Source of the DNA: Streptococcus hyointestinalis
GTDB lineage: Bacteria > Bacillota > Bacilli > Lactobacillales > Streptococcaceae
Length of the DNA stretch: 64,000 bases
Direction of reading: 5' to 3'
Assembly (NCBI RefSeq): GCF_011039275.1
Contig: NZ_JAAKGB010000001.1
Coordinates: 1,860,001-1,924,000 of the forward strand
The position numbers and the translations under genes are program-made. The notes under the pieces were generated by a model that had not been told where the DNA came from, did no database searches, and was given only the letters and a program-made list of their open reading frames with translations. Shown piece by piece: positions 8,632 through 16,887 of this stretch. Position 1 is the first letter of the stretch. The number at the start of each line of letters is the position of its first letter.

Positions 8632-10575
8632 TTACTTTACTGAAAGAAGGTCGTCTCCTACAGCTACTGTTCCATCAGCCACTGGAGTTACTTCTGCGTA
8701 GTCAGCTGTGTTTGTCACGATCACCATCGTTGTGTCATCAAGTCCAGCTGCCTTAATCTTAGCAGAGTCAAAGGTTCCAAGAACATCACCTTTTTTGACT
8801 TTTTGCTCTGCTTTTACTTTTTGATCGAAACCTTCACCGTCCATTGACACCGTATCGATACCAACGTGGATAAGGATTTCAGCACCGTCGTCTGATTTCA
8901 ATCCGTAAGCATGCCCTGTTTCAAAGGCGATTTGTACTGTCCCGTCAACAGGAGCGTAAACAGTGTTGCCGCTTGGTTTAATAGCGATTCCTTTACCCAT
9001 AGCCTCTGATGAGAAGACTGGGTCATTAACAGAAGTAAGAGCAACTGTTTCACCATCAAGTGGGCTGACAATTGTTTCTGCTTTAGCAGGTGTTTTTTCA
9101 GCAGGAGCGGCTACAGATTGTTGAGATGTTGTGTCTGTTACTGTTGCCTCTGCCGCAGCTGCGTCCGCTGCTTCTGCTGCAAATACGTTAGCAGCTTTTG
9201 TTTTACCGTAAGAGTATGTGAACGCAAAGGCAAGAACAAATGTAATCAACTCAGCAACAACATACATTGGAATAGAGCTTGCATTGATAGAAAGGAAACC
9301 AAGGAAACCAGCTGAACCGAGGGAAACGGCTGCAACTTTTGTCAAACCTGCAAAGGCTGCACCAACAGCTGAAGCTGCAAGGGCACAGAAGAATGGGAAG
9401 CGGTATTTCAAGTTAACCCCAAAGAGGGCAGGTTCTGTAATACCTAGAAGGGCTGATACACCTGAAGATGATGTCAAACCTTTCATCTTCTTGTTCTTTG
9501 TCAAGAAGTAAATCGCAAAAGTAGCTGCACCTTGTGCAACGTTTGCCATTGAAGCAACAACAAAGATAAAGTCTCCGTTACCTGTTCCTTCTCTCCAAGC
9601 TGACAGCAATTGTGTTTCAATAGCTGGGAACGATTGGTGAAGACCAGTCATGACAATTAGTGAGTAAGTTCCACCAAAAATAGCCATACCGATAAATCCA
9701 GTTGTGTTGTACAACCATACAATCGCATCTGTAATACCATTTGAAATAAGCAACATCACAGGTCCGACCACAGTAAAGGTCAAGAAGCCAGTAATCATTA
9801 CTGATAGCAATGGTGTAAATGTAAAGTCAACAGCTGATGGCAATTTCTTGTGGAAGAATTTCTCAAGATGAGCCAAGATATAAACAGCTGCCAGAACTGG
9901 GATAACTTGATAAGCGTAATTTGTTTGACTAACGTGTAATCCAAAGATGTTCCAATATTCGGCAGAAGCACCAAGGTCACGTGTCGTCATAATCATACCA
10001 ATAGCTGCTCCAAGGAACTGGTTAGCTCCAAAGCGCTTAGCCGCTGAAATACCTACCAATACTGGAAGATAGATAAACGGTGCTGCTGACATGACTTGAA
10101 TCATATTTGAGATACCCTCAATAGCTGGGTATTGCTCAACAAGAGATTTAGCACCAAACAAACCTGCAGAAGTCAGGAAGTTATTAAGTGCCATCAAAAG
10201 ACCACCTGCAACAAGGGCAGGGATAATAGGAACAAAGATATCAGACAAAAGTTTGATGAAAGCCATCAACGGATTTGTCTTTTGACCTTCAGCAGCGATT
10301 TTTTTCAAATCATCTGTTGAAACTTCTTTAAGACCTGTTTCTTTGATCAACTCAGCATAAACAAAGTTAACATCACCTGGTCCAATGATAACTTGGTATT
10401 GACCATCTGTCTTAAATGTTCCTTTGACATCATCATTTGCATCAAGAGCAGCTTGGTCGACTTTGCTGTCGTCTTTTAGGACAAGACGTAAACGAGTCGC
10501 ACAGTGTGCTGCTGCAACGAGATTATCCTTACCAACGGCAGCGATAACCTCTTTGGCTACTTTAGGGTAATCCAT
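8632..10575 (-). CDS. scrA: sucrose-specific PTS EIIBCA
   Basis: A 647-residue membrane permease that imports sucrose as sucrose-6-phosphate. Domain order is IIB (about 1-90, phospho-cysteine in [12 protein letters not shown] at residue 26), IIC (about 105-460, ten or so hydrophobic segments, with [12 protein letters not shown]), then an Ala/Glu linker and IIA (about 490-647, phospho-histidine in [10 protein letters not shown] near residue 570). Length and order match streptococcal ScrA. It is divergent from scrB, with ScrR-type operators between them, and has its own strong promoter. The ribosome site is AAGGAGA before the ATG. Confidence 0.95.
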   Translation of the reverse strand: MDYPKVAKEVIAAVGKDNLVAAAHCATRLRLVLKDDSKVDQAALDANDDVKGTFKTDGQYQVIIGPGDVNFVYAELIKETGLKEVSTDDLKKIAAEGQKTNPLMAFIKLLSDIFVPIIPALVAGGLLMALNNFLTSAGLFGAKSLVEQYPAIEGISNMIQVMSAAPFIYLPVLVGISAAKRFGANQFLGAAIGMIMTTRDLGASAEYWNIFGLHVSQTNYAYQVIPVLAAVYILAHLEKFFHKKLPSAVDFTFTPLLSVMITGFLTFTVVGPVMLLISNGITDAIVWLYNTTGFIGMAIFGGTYSLIVMTGLHQSFPAIETQLLSAWREGTGNGDFIFVVASMANVAQGAATFAIYFLTKNKKMKGLTSSSGVSALLGITEPALFGVNLKYRFPFFCALAASAVGAAFAGLTKVAAVSLGSAGFLGFLSINASSIPMYVVAELITFVLAFAFTYSYGKTKAANVFAAEAADAAAAEATVTDTTSQQSVAAPAEKTPAKAETIVSPLDGETVALTSVNDPVFSSEAMGKGIAIKPSGNTVYAPVDGTVQIAFETGHAYGLKSDDGAEILIHVGIDTVSMDGEGFDQKVKAEQKVKKGDVLGTFDSAKIKAAGLDDTTMVIVTNTADYAEVTPVADGTVAVGDDLLSVK

Positions 10576-10607
10576 TTGGTATCTCCTTAAAAATTTTTCC
10601 TTTCGCC

Positions 10608-10622
10608 GTGAAAGCGTTTCAC
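10608..10622. promoter_or_regulatory. candidate ScrR operator 1 (scrA side)
   Basis: GTGAAAGCGTTTCAC has perfect GTGAAA/TTTCAC arms around GCG. It lies just downstream of the scrA -10, where a LacI-type repressor would block elongation or clearance. The motif resembles LacI/CcpA-family sites; assignment to ScrR is inferred from its place. Confidence 0.65.
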
Positions 10623-10636
10623 GACTTTACTCTTTT

Positions 10637-10664
10637 ATTTTATCATCTTTTAAGGATATGTCAA
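10637..10664 (-). promoter_or_regulatory. scrA promoter
   Basis: On the minus strand, -35 TTGACA (10659-10664), 16-bp spacer ending in TGA, -10 TAAAAT (10637-10642). Confidence 0.75.
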
Positions 10665-10701
10665 GCGTTTTGCAGAAATTTATTTTTTTAGCAGTAAAAT
10701 G

Positions 10702-10730
10702 TTGATTTTTTAGGCGAAAACGTTTACTAT
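10702..10730 (+). promoter_or_regulatory. scrB promoter with operator 2 in its spacer
   Basis: -35 TTGATT (10702-10707), 17-bp spacer, -10 TACTAT (10725-10730). The spacer holds GCGAAAACGTTTAC (core AAACGTTT, 10718-10725), a LacI-type palindrome related to operator 1, so repression of both divergent genes by one regulator is expected. Confidence 0.65.
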
Positions 10731-10766
10731 AAGCATATAAGATTTTGATTTTTTGGAGAATGACTT

Positions 10767-12206
10767 ATGAATTTACCAACAGAGGTTCGCTATCGTCCTT
10801 ATGCGGACTGGACAGACGCAGAAATGGCAGCTATAAAGGAAAATATGGCAAAATCACCTTGGCATGCCACCTATCATATTGAGCCAAAGACTGGGCTTTT
10901 AAACGACCCAAATGGTTTTTCTTACTTTAATGGTAAGTACCATCTTTTCTATCAAAACTGGCCTTATGGCCCTGCTCACGGTCTCAAACAGTGGGTACAC
11001 ACTGAAAGTGACGACTTGGTACACTTTAGAGAAACAGGTGTTACACTCAAGCCCGATACAGCTCACGATAGCCACGGTGCTTACTCTGGTAGCGCTTATC
11101 CTATCGGAGACGAGCTTTTCCTCTTTTATACCGGAAATGTCCGTGACGAAAACTGGGTGCGTGACCCGCTGCAAATCGGCGCTTTCATGGATAAAGAGGG
11201 CAATATCACAAAATTCAAAGATGTCCTCATCCAACAACCTGCTGACGTCACCGAGCACTTCCGTGACCCACAGGTCTTTAACTACAAGGGACAGCTCTAC
11301 GCTATCGTTGGCGCTCAAAGCCTTGACAAGAAAGGCTTCATCAAACTTTACAAGGCCAATAACAACGATGTGCATGACTGGGCATTTGTTGGCAATCTAG
11401 ACTTTGCTGGTACTGGCAGCGAGTACATGATTGAGTGTCCAAACCTTGTCTTTGTAGAGGATAAGCCTGTACTTATCTACAGCCCACAAGGACTAGATAA
11501 GGCTGAGCTGGCTTATGACAATATCTATCCAAACACTTATAAAATCGCAGATAGCTTTGACCCTGAACAGGCTAAACTCATCAATCCTTCTGCTATCCAC
11601 AACCTAGACTACGGTTTTGAAGCCTATGCGACCCAAGGCTTTAATACACCAGACGGGCGTGCCTTTATCGTTAGCTGGATTGGGCTTCCTGATGTGGATT
11701 ATCCAAGCGACAAATACGACTATCAAGGGGCTATGAGTCTAGTCAAAGAGCTCACGATCAAAGACGGCAAACTCTACCAGTACCCAGTCGCTGCTATGGC
11801 AGATCTTAGACAAAGCGAAGAAGCCTTTGCGGATAAAACTGCAACCAATAACACCTACGAGCTTGAACTTGAAGTAGCAGAGAATACGCAAGCTGAAATC
11901 GTCCTCTTTGCTGATGAAAATCAAAAAGGACTTCGTCTTCATATCGATACAGCAGCTGGTTGCTTTGAGCTTGACCGCTCAGAAGCTGGTGAACAATACG
12001 CTACAGACTTTGGTGTGACACGCACCTGCCCTATCCCTCAAAAGGCATGCACACTTAACATCTTTGTCGATAAATCCATCGTTGAAATCTTTATCAACAA
12101 AGGCGAGGAAGTGCTAACCAGCCGTGTCTATCCTTTTGATGGGCAAACAGGTATCGCTCTTACAAAAGGCAATGTTTCTGGAAAATATTTTGAGCTTCAC
12201 AACTAG
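10767..12206 (+). CDS. scrB: sucrose-6-phosphate hydrolase (GH32)
   Basis: A 479-residue intracellular GH32 enzyme that splits sucrose-6-phosphate into glucose-6-phosphate and fructose. The nucleophile motif LLNDPNGF lies near residues 44-51, the RDP motif in HFRDPQVF near residue 165, and the acid/base motif in MIECPNLV near residue 222. The C-terminal beta-sandwich ends with DKSIVEIFINKGEEVLTSR. It has no signal peptide. scrR follows after 12 nt and is probably cotranscribed. The ATG has GGAG at 8-nt spacing. Confidence 0.96.
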   Translation: MNLPTEVRYRPYADWTDAEMAAIKENMAKSPWHATYHIEPKTGLLNDPNGFSYFNGKYHLFYQNWPYGPAHGLKQWVHTESDDLVHFRETGVTLKPDTAHDSHGAYSGSAYPIGDELFLFYTGNVRDENWVRDPLQIGAFMDKEGNITKFKDVLIQQPADVTEHFRDPQVFNYKGQLYAIVGAQSLDKKGFIKLYKANNNDVHDWAFVGNLDFAGTGSEYMIECPNLVFVEDKPVLIYSPQGLDKAELAYDNIYPNTYKIADSFDPEQAKLINPSAIHNLDYGFEAYATQGFNTPDGRAFIVSWIGLPDVDYPSDKYDYQGAMSLVKELTIKDGKLYQYPVAAMADLRQSEEAFADKTATNNTYELELEVAENTQAEIVLFADENQKGLRLHIDTAAGCFELDRSEAGEQYATDFGVTRTCPIPQKACTLNIFVDKSIVEIFINKGEEVLTSRVYPFDGQTGIALTKGNVSGKYFELHN

Positions 12207-12218
12207 AATGGGGCAAAC

Positions 12219-13184
12219 ATGGTTGCAAAATTAACCGACGTCGCAAAACTGGCTGGGGTTAGCCCTACGACAGTTTCACGTGTCATCAACAACAAGGGCT
12301 ATCTCTCTGAAAAGACCATTCAAAAAGTCAGAGCAGCCATGCGAGAGTTAGGCTATAAGCCTAACAATCTCGCTCGTAGCTTGCAAGGAAAGTCTGCCCA
12401 GCTGGTGGGGCTTATCTTTCCCAACATCAGCAATATCTTTTATGCGGAGCTGATTGAGCACTTAGAAATCGAGCTCTTTAAGCGAGGCTATAAAACCATT
12501 ATCTGTAATAGTGAAAGCGACCCTAAAAAGGAGCGTGAGTATTTGGAGATGTTAGAAGCCAATCAAGTGGACGGTATCATCTCAAGTAGCCACAACCTAG
12601 GCATTGACGACTACGAAAAGGTCGAAGCGCCTATCGTCGCCTTTGACCGCAACCTTGCGCCAAATGTCCCTATTGTTGCTTCTGACAACTTTGAAGGGGG
12701 CATTCTCGCTGCTAAAACCTTACAAAAAAATGGTTGCCAGAAGATTATCATGATTTCTGGAAATGACAACTCCGACTCTCCAACAGGTCTACGTCAGCTT
12801 GGCTTTTCCTACCACCTCAAAAAGCAAGCTGAGGTGATTCGTATCCCACGAGATTTATCCACTATCAGACGGGAAATGCAGCTCAAGTCAGCCCTTACAA
12901 AATACCAACCTGACGGTGTCTTTGCCTCAGATGATTTGACCGCTATGGTACTCATCAAGGTCGCAGAACAGCTGGGTTTGAGCATTCCGCAGGACTTGAA
13001 AATCATCGGCTACGATGGCACGCAGTTCATCCAAGACTACTACCCTAGACTCACAACGATTAAACAACCTATCAAGGAAATCGCTGAGCTTTGTGTCGAG
13101 GTCTTGCTGAAAAAAATGGCAAAAGAAAAAACCGCCAAAGACTACGTACTGCCTATCACGCTACATGCTGGCTCCAGCAGTTAA
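12219..13184 (+). CDS. scrR: LacI-family sucrose operon repressor
   Basis: A 321-residue regulator. The N-terminal LacI helix-turn-helix is clear: KLTDVAKLAGVSPTTVSRVI at residues 4-23, with the hinge NNLARSLQGK near residue 50. The remainder is a periplasmic-binding-protein-like effector domain. It lies 12 nt behind scrB and just before a strong terminator, so the scrB transcript makes it. By analogy with streptococcal ScrR it represses scrA and scrB through the two operators in their gap; the effector is likely sucrose-6-phosphate or fructose. Confidence 0.92.
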   Translation: MVAKLTDVAKLAGVSPTTVSRVINNKGYLSEKTIQKVRAAMRELGYKPNNLARSLQGKSAQLVGLIFPNISNIFYAELIEHLEIELFKRGYKTIICNSESDPKKEREYLEMLEANQVDGIISSSHNLGIDDYEKVEAPIVAFDRNLAPNVPIVASDNFEGGILAAKTLQKNGCQKIIMISGNDNSDSPTGLRQLGFSYHLKKQAEVIRIPRDLSTIRREMQLKSALTKYQPDGVFASDDLTAMVLIKVAEQLGLSIPQDLKIIGYDGTQFIQDYYPRLTTIKQPIKEIAELCVEVLLKKMAKEKTAKDYVLPITLHAGSSS

Positions 13185-13215
13185 AAAACTCGCTACTTGT
13201 AAGTAGCGAGTTTTT
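13184..13215 (+). terminator. scrBR terminator
   Basis: A perfect 11-bp stem ACTCGCTACTT / AAGTAGCGAGT with a 2-nt gap and a T-run. Confidence 0.88.
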
Positions 13216-13221
13216 GTGTGC

Positions 13222-13249
13222 ACAAAAAGACAAGGACAACCTTGTCTTT
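13222..13249 (-). terminator. nusB operon terminator
   Basis: AAAGACAAGG / CCTTGTCTTT around ACAA, followed on the minus strand by T-rich sequence. The nusB stop codon abuts the hairpin. Confidence 0.75.
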
Positions 13250-13685
13250 ATGCTTCGTCTGTTACAAATTGGCTGAGAACACCGTTGATAAACTTGGCGG
13301 ATGTATCATCAGCGTATTTTTTAGCAATCTCAATCACTTCATTGACAGCGACACGATCTGGTGTTTCTTCAAAATAGCTGATTTCAAACAAACCGAGGCG
13401 TAAAAGCGTCTTGTCCACAAGACTCAAACGCTCAAGCGACCAGCCAGTCTTTAGCTTTTCAGAGATAGCTTGATCAATCGCTGCACGCTCATCCAAAGTT
13501 CCCTTGATGAGATTCATCAAGAAAGCTGGCAAGTTGACCTCAGTCTCTTCGCTAATAGCCTTGTCATAAGTGTAAGCAAAATGAGCTGCTTCTAGCATAT
13601 TGCCCTCAAACTCTAGGCTAAAGAGAGCTTGAAAGGCACGCTCACGCAAATCACGTCTTGAATCGATAAATCCATTTTTAGTCAT
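13248..13685 (-). CDS. nusB: transcription antitermination factor NusB
   Basis: A 145-residue all-helical protein that binds boxA RNA with NusE (S10) for rRNA antitermination. Family marks are [20 protein letters not shown] at the N-terminus and [19 protein letters not shown] with KFINGVLS near the C-terminus. I chose the ATG at 13685 (MTKNGF); it overlaps the asp23-like stop, giving translational coupling. An ATG six codons earlier is possible but would lengthen that overlap. Confidence 0.94.
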   Translation of the reverse strand: MTKNGFIDSRRDLRERAFQALFSLEFEGNMLEAAHFAYTYDKAISEETEVNLPAFLMNLIKGTLDERAAIDQAISEKLKTGWSLERLSLVDKTLLRLGLFEISYFEETPDRVAVNEVIEIAKKYADDTSAKFINGVLSQFVTDEA

Positions 13686-14067
13686 CCAAGAAATCCTCAT
13701 CAAATAGTGATTTCATGTCAGGTTTTGGTGTCTTTTCTGGGACGATACCTTCAACATGGATATTAACCTCAGCAATCACAACTTCTGCCATGTCATAAAC
13801 AGCAGATTTGACGGCTTGTTGGATAGCCATTGAGACGGCAGGAACATTGACACCGTACTGCAGATACACATAAATATCTGCAATGACGTTGCCTGCTTCA
13901 TCCGTTGTGAGGTAGACACCTCGGCTGAGGGTTGATTTGCTAAGGCTATCTGCAACGCCTTTGTTACGAAGTGAGTGAACACCGTCAACCTTAGTGGCTG
14001 AAATACCTGTTATAACTTCTAAGACACGTGGTGAGATAACAATATCACCGATAGTTTCAGTTGTCAT
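13678..14067 (-). CDS. Asp23/Gls24 family envelope stress protein
   Basis: A 129-residue DUF322 protein. The start [24 protein letters not shown] and the later [23 protein letters not shown] segment are typical. Family members are small alkaline-shock or envelope-stress proteins; in streptococci this copy sits between efp and nusB. It overlaps nusB by 8 nt and follows efp by 36 nt, so the three form one operon. Confidence 0.9.
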   Translation of the reverse strand: MTTETIGDIVISPRVLEVITGISATKVDGVHSLRNKGVADSLSKSTLSRGVYLTTDEAGNVIADIYVYLQYGVNVPAVSMAIQQAVKSAVYDMAEVVIAEVNIHVEGIVPEKTPKPDMKSLFDEDFLDD

Positions 14068-14103
14068 AGCCTATCCTTTCCTTTCTAAAATGATACTTAG
14101 GGT

Positions 14104-14664
14104 TTAGGCACGTGAAACGTATGTGCCTTCTTGTGTGTTGATAACGAGTTTTTGACCCGCTTCGATAAAGTCTGGAACGTTGACCACAAGACCTGTTTCA
14201 AGAGTCGCAGGTTTCCCTGAACCTGTTACTGTAGCGCCTTTGATAGATGGTTGTGTTTCTGTTACAGTCAACTCAACAGTTGTTGGAACAGTCACACCGA
14301 TAACCTCTGTACCGTAGAATTGGATTTTCACTTCAGCGTTTTCAAGGATATAGAGCAATTCTTGCTCAACGTTGGCTACTGGAATTTCGTATTGTTCGTA
14401 GTTTTCAGTATCCATGAAATAAGCTGTGCCGTCCATTTGGTAAAGGTATTGTGCTGGACGTGTTTCGATGATAGCTTGTTCAAATTTTTCTTCTGGACGG
14501 TAAGTCGTATCAAAAGTTGAACCTGTACGCACGTCACGCAATTTCATACGCATAACAGTGTTTCCTTTACCTGGTTTGTGGTGGCTGGCTTCAAGGACTT
14601 TAATCAATTTGCCATCAGCTGTTTCAAAAGTCATACCAGCTCTAAGTTTACTTGCTTCAATCAT
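14104..14664 (-). CDS. efp: translation elongation factor P
   Basis: A 186-residue three-domain beta protein that relieves ribosome stalling at polyproline. The modified-residue loop is [19 protein letters not shown] near residues 27-45, where the key lysine is K32 or close by. The central [13 protein letters not shown] and the C-terminal [19 protein letters not shown] are diagnostic. It is first in the efp-asp23-nusB operon, with a TTGAGA-N17-TAGAAT promoter and a GAGG ribosome site. Confidence 0.97.
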   Translation of the reverse strand: MIEASKLRAGMTFETADGKLIKVLEASHHKPGKGNTVMRMKLRDVRTGSTFDTTYRPEEKFEQAIIETRPAQYLYQMDGTAYFMDTENYEQYEIPVANVEQELLYILENAEVKIQFYGTEVIGVTVPTTVELTVTETQPSIKGATVTGSGKPATLETGLVVNVPDFIEAGQKLVINTQEGTYVSRA

Positions 14665-14698
14665 TATTATTACCTCTTTGTTAAATCTTAATCACTTC

Positions 14699-14727
14699 AT
14701 TCTATCATAAATAGCCTGTATTCTCAA
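14699..14727 (-). promoter_or_regulatory. efp operon promoter
   Basis: On the minus strand, -35 TTGAGA (14722-14727), 17-bp spacer ending TGA, -10 TAGAAT (14699-14704). Confidence 0.65.
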
Positions 14728-14760
14728 ATATTTTTTGCGTGCTAAAGGCTTCTTGCCACT

Positions 14761-14787
14761 AAAAAATCAAGCCATTTTGGCTTGATT
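14761..14787 (-). terminator. pepP-comEB terminator
   Basis: AATCAAGCC / GGCTTGATT around ATTTT, followed on the minus strand by a T-run. Confidence 0.85.
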
Positions 14788-14814
14788 CGTCTCATTGATG
14801 ATAAGTTCTCACTC

Positions 14815-15270
14815 CTAACTGTCATCGCCCAAGTGCACATGGGGAACGTCGTGCTGTGTATAGGTGACACCTTTTTTCTCAAGCAGTTCGATAGCAAAAG
14901 GATGAGGACGGTAAGCCGTCTTGTAGGTTATCTTTGTGATACCAGCCTGCAATAGCGCCTTGGTGCAGTTGATACAGGGAAAGTGCGTCACGTAGATTTC
15001 AGTATTATTTGTGGAAATGCCTTCTTTTGCGCACTGGATGAGGGCATTCATCTCAGCGTGAACGGTGCGAATGCAGTGCCCATCCTCCATCTCATGCCCC
15101 ACCTCGCTACAGTTTTCAAGGCTTGACACCCCACCGTTGTAGCCCGTTGCGATGATACGATTGTCCTTGACGAGAACCGCACCCACAAAAGCTCGATCGC
15201 AGGTAGAGCGCTTTGAAATCAGCTCTGCATTTGCCATAAAATAATCTTGCCATGATAGACGATCTGTCAT
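14815..15270 (-). CDS. comEB: dCMP deaminase (ComEB family)
   Basis: A 151-residue zinc deaminase making dUMP from dCMP. The catalytic motif HAEMNALIQ near residue 71 and the zinc cysteines in [10 protein letters not shown] near residue 99 are complete. The N-terminal [19 protein letters not shown] is typical. It lies 9 nt behind the peptidase gene and shares its transcript and terminator. The name follows the competence locus of Bacillus; no competence genes are nearby. Confidence 0.93.
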   Translation of the reverse strand: MTDRLSWQDYFMANAELISKRSTCDRAFVGAVLVKDNRIIATGYNGGVSSLENCSEVGHEMEDGHCIRTVHAEMNALIQCAKEGISTNNTEIYVTHFPCINCTKALLQAGITKITYKTAYRPHPFAIELLEKKGVTYTQHDVPHVHLGDDS

Positions 15271-15279
15271 AGTAACCTC

Positions 15280-16347
15280 CTAGATGATGAGCAGCTCTTT
15301 TGGCGCAAGCGTCAACAGCTCACAGCCATCCTCAGTGACCAAAAGGTCATCCTCAATCCGCACACCGTACTTACCATCAATGTAAATCCCAGGCTCATCT
15401 GTAAGCGTCATGCCTGCTTGAATCTTCTCATCAGACTTGCCAAAGTAAGGGATCTCGTGGATGTCTAAGCCAATGCCGTGCCCGATACCGTGCGTAAAGT
15501 AAGCACCGTAACCCGCCTCATCAATCACCTGACGAGCGACCCTGTCATAGTCTCGGTAGGTCATACCTGCCTTAGCCACGTCCAGCAGGGCTTGGTTACC
15601 AGCAAGGACGGTCTCGTAGATGTGCTTTTCCTCATCACCAGCTGCTCCAACGTGAACGGTGCGTGTCATATCACTGACATAGTGCTGATAATAGCAACCA
15701 AAGTCCATGGTCAACATCTCGTTATCTCTAATAACCTTGTGACTAGCGACACCGTGTGGCATACTAGAGCGCTCACCAGAAGCTACGATAAACTCGAAAG
15801 AAGGTCCAGACGCCCCCAGCTCACGCATGCGAAAGTCTAGGAAGTTTGCAACCTCTAGCTCGGTAGTGACATTTGGCTTGATAAAGTCTAAAACATCTAA
15901 AAAGGCTTGGTCTGAAATCTGGCAGGCTTTCTTAATGATAGCCACCTCATGCGCGTCCTTGACCATGCGCAGGCTCTCGATGACATTGCTGGTCGCCTGC
16001 AGTTTGTAGTCCTCAAAGACCTGGGACAAGGTCTGATAGAGACTGTAGCTGACTTCGCTGTCAAAGCCAAGTGTCTCAAGCTTGTCGCCTTTGATACGCT
16101 TTGCTATTTCAGATAAAGCATCTCGTGACTCGATAATGTCAAAGCCAGTGATACTCTCCTTGGCAATCAAGCTATATCTAGCATCCGTCACAAATAGACG
16201 ATGCCTGGGGCTAACAAAAACAGTGCCTGCCGTCCCATGAAAGCCTGTTAAATAATAAACATTGGTGAGATTGGTCACCAAAAGCCCATCGCAGCCAGTC
16301 TCACCAAGAGCCTCCACCAACTTATCCACACGTTTCTCAAATACCAT
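15280..16347 (-). CDS. pepP: M24B Xaa-Pro peptidase
   Basis: A 355-residue pita-bread metallopeptidase cleaving X-Pro bonds. The N-terminal creatinase-like domain (about 1-125) is followed by the catalytic domain with the metal ligands in MTMDFGCYYQHYVSDMTRT (two Asp), HGIGHGIGLDIHE (His), LTDEPGIYI (Glu) and GVRIEDDLLV (Glu). The ATG at 16347 has AAGGAGG upstream. Whether it is an aminopeptidase P or a prolidase (PepQ) cannot be decided from motifs, so the symbol is tentative. Confidence 0.88.
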   Translation of the reverse strand: MVFEKRVDKLVEALGETGCDGLLVTNLTNVYYLTGFHGTAGTVFVSPRHRLFVTDARYSLIAKESITGFDIIESRDALSEIAKRIKGDKLETLGFDSEVSYSLYQTLSQVFEDYKLQATSNVIESLRMVKDAHEVAIIKKACQISDQAFLDVLDFIKPNVTTELEVANFLDFRMRELGASGPSFEFIVASGERSSMPHGVASHKVIRDNEMLTMDFGCYYQHYVSDMTRTVHVGAAGDEEKHIYETVLAGNQALLDVAKAGMTYRDYDRVARQVIDEAGYGAYFTHGIGHGIGLDIHEIPYFGKSDEKIQAGMTLTDEPGIYIDGKYGVRIEDDLLVTEDGCELLTLAPKELLII

Positions 16348-16382
16348 CGCAATTACCTCCTTAGATGTGCTTGTATAGCCCT

Positions 16383-16388
16383 ATTTTA
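16383..16388 (-). promoter_or_regulatory. pepP-comEB extended -10
   Basis: TGC followed by TAAAAT on the minus strand, with a poor -35 (TTTTTA) 17 nt upstream. Confidence 0.45.
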
Positions 16389-16447
16389 GCAGAAAAAGTC
16401 CTAAATAAAAACTAAAATCTCATAATAAGCCTCAGTCAAAAATCCTA

Positions 16448-16476
16448 TTGGCATAGTCACCAAGCTATGCTATACT
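16448..16476 (+). promoter_or_regulatory. toxin promoter of type I TA locus
   Basis: -35 TTGGCA (16448-16453), 17-bp spacer ending TGC, -10 TATACT (16471-16476). Expected start is near 16483, giving a leader of about 96 nt before the toxin codon. Confidence 0.75.
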
Positions 16477-16535
16477 AGACCAAGGTAACAAAGTAAAAGG
16501 CGGTTCGCTGTGTCTCTAGTTTGGAGGTGGTGCTT

Positions 16536-16592
16536 ATGTACTTAAGACCAAAATCCAACGGAAAGGAGATAACAGGCGGTGTCTGTTTATGA
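16536..16592 (+). CDS. 18-codon leader ORF upstream of the toxin
   Basis: ATG at 16536 preceded by GGAGG at 8-nt spacing; it encodes MYLRPKSNGKEITGGVCL and ends at a TGA at 16590-16592, inside the toxin gene in another frame. Its ribosome site looks stronger than the toxin's. Overlap of 14 nt suggests it could couple to, or compete with, toxin translation. That it is translated is inference. Confidence 0.4.
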   Translation: MYLRPKSNGKEITGGVCL

Positions 16593-16656
16593 AGCGTTGT
16601 CGCTGATGATAGCATTTGGCGTATTAGTAGCAACAATCATGAACAATAAAAAATGA
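16579..16656 (+). CDS. holin-like type I toxin peptide
   Basis: A GTG-initiated 25-residue peptide: SVYEALSLMIAFGVLVATI after the start, then MNNKK. The SVYEALSLMI start, a single hydrophobic helix and a short polar/basic tail match the putative holin-like toxin family (Hol_Tox, related to TxpA/BsrG peptides), which damages membranes when produced. AAAGGAG lies 10 nt upstream. A strong promoter is upstream, and an opposing promoter behind it would make an overlapping antisense RNA. It lies between pepP and uvrA with no phage genes around. Too short for routine gene calling. Confidence 0.8.
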   Translation: MSVYEALSLMIAFGVLVATIMNNKK

Positions 16657-16661
16657 CATTA

Positions 16662-16789
16662 GAAAAACCGTCCTAACACTTTTAGCGAAGCTCAACGGAC
16701 GGTTATTTTAATATAACTAAATTTGAGTACGGCTAGCCGTCTTAAACGGCGTTACCATGGGGGGACTGTTGGTAGCAGTCCCTTTTTCT
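16662..16789 (-). ncRNA. antisense RNA antitoxin of the type I TA locus
   Basis: A consensus minus-strand promoter, TTGACA (16819-16824), 17-bp spacer, TACAAT (16796-16801), predicts a start near 16789. The stem AACCGTCC / GGACGGTT (16666-16673 with 16697-16704) followed on this strand by U-rich sequence ends the RNA near 16662. The product, about 128 nt, is fully complementary to the toxin mRNA tail, starting 6 nt after its stop. This is the RatA-type arrangement. ACGGCTAGCCGT (about 16733-16744) would form an internal hairpin in both transcripts. Confidence 0.75.
16762..16787 (+). terminator. toxin mRNA terminator
   Basis: GGGACTG / CAGTCCC around TTGGTAG, then TTTTT. It sits directly inside the antitoxin's 5' end, so the two RNAs overlap tail to tail. 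Confidence 0.78.
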
Positions 16790-16795
16790 ATTTCT

Positions 16796-16824
16796 ATTGT
16801 ATCGCTAATGCGGCAAAGTGTCAA
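16796..16824 (-). promoter_or_regulatory. antitoxin RNA promoter
   Basis: TTGACA-N17-TACAAT on the minus strand; closer to consensus than the toxin promoter, as expected for an antitoxin in excess. Confidence 0.75.
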
Positions 16825-16860
16825 TTCATTTGCGTGTAATATGGACGTAAGCGTAAAAGC

Positions 16861-16887
16861 AAAAAATCCGAAAACTTCGGATTTTTT
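16861..16887 (-). terminator. uvrA terminator
   Basis: AAAAAATCCGAA / TTCGGATTTTTT around AAC; immediately follows uvrA on the minus strand. Confidence 0.85.

Noticed and set aside
10661..10676. cre-like AAACGCTTGACA at the scrA -35
   Set aside because: Does not fit the 14-bp cre pattern when aligned on the central CG.
10899..11375. 158-codon minus-strand frame inside scrB
   Set aside because: Antisense shadow of the GH32 gene; no ribosome site, no family, and scrB motifs are intact.
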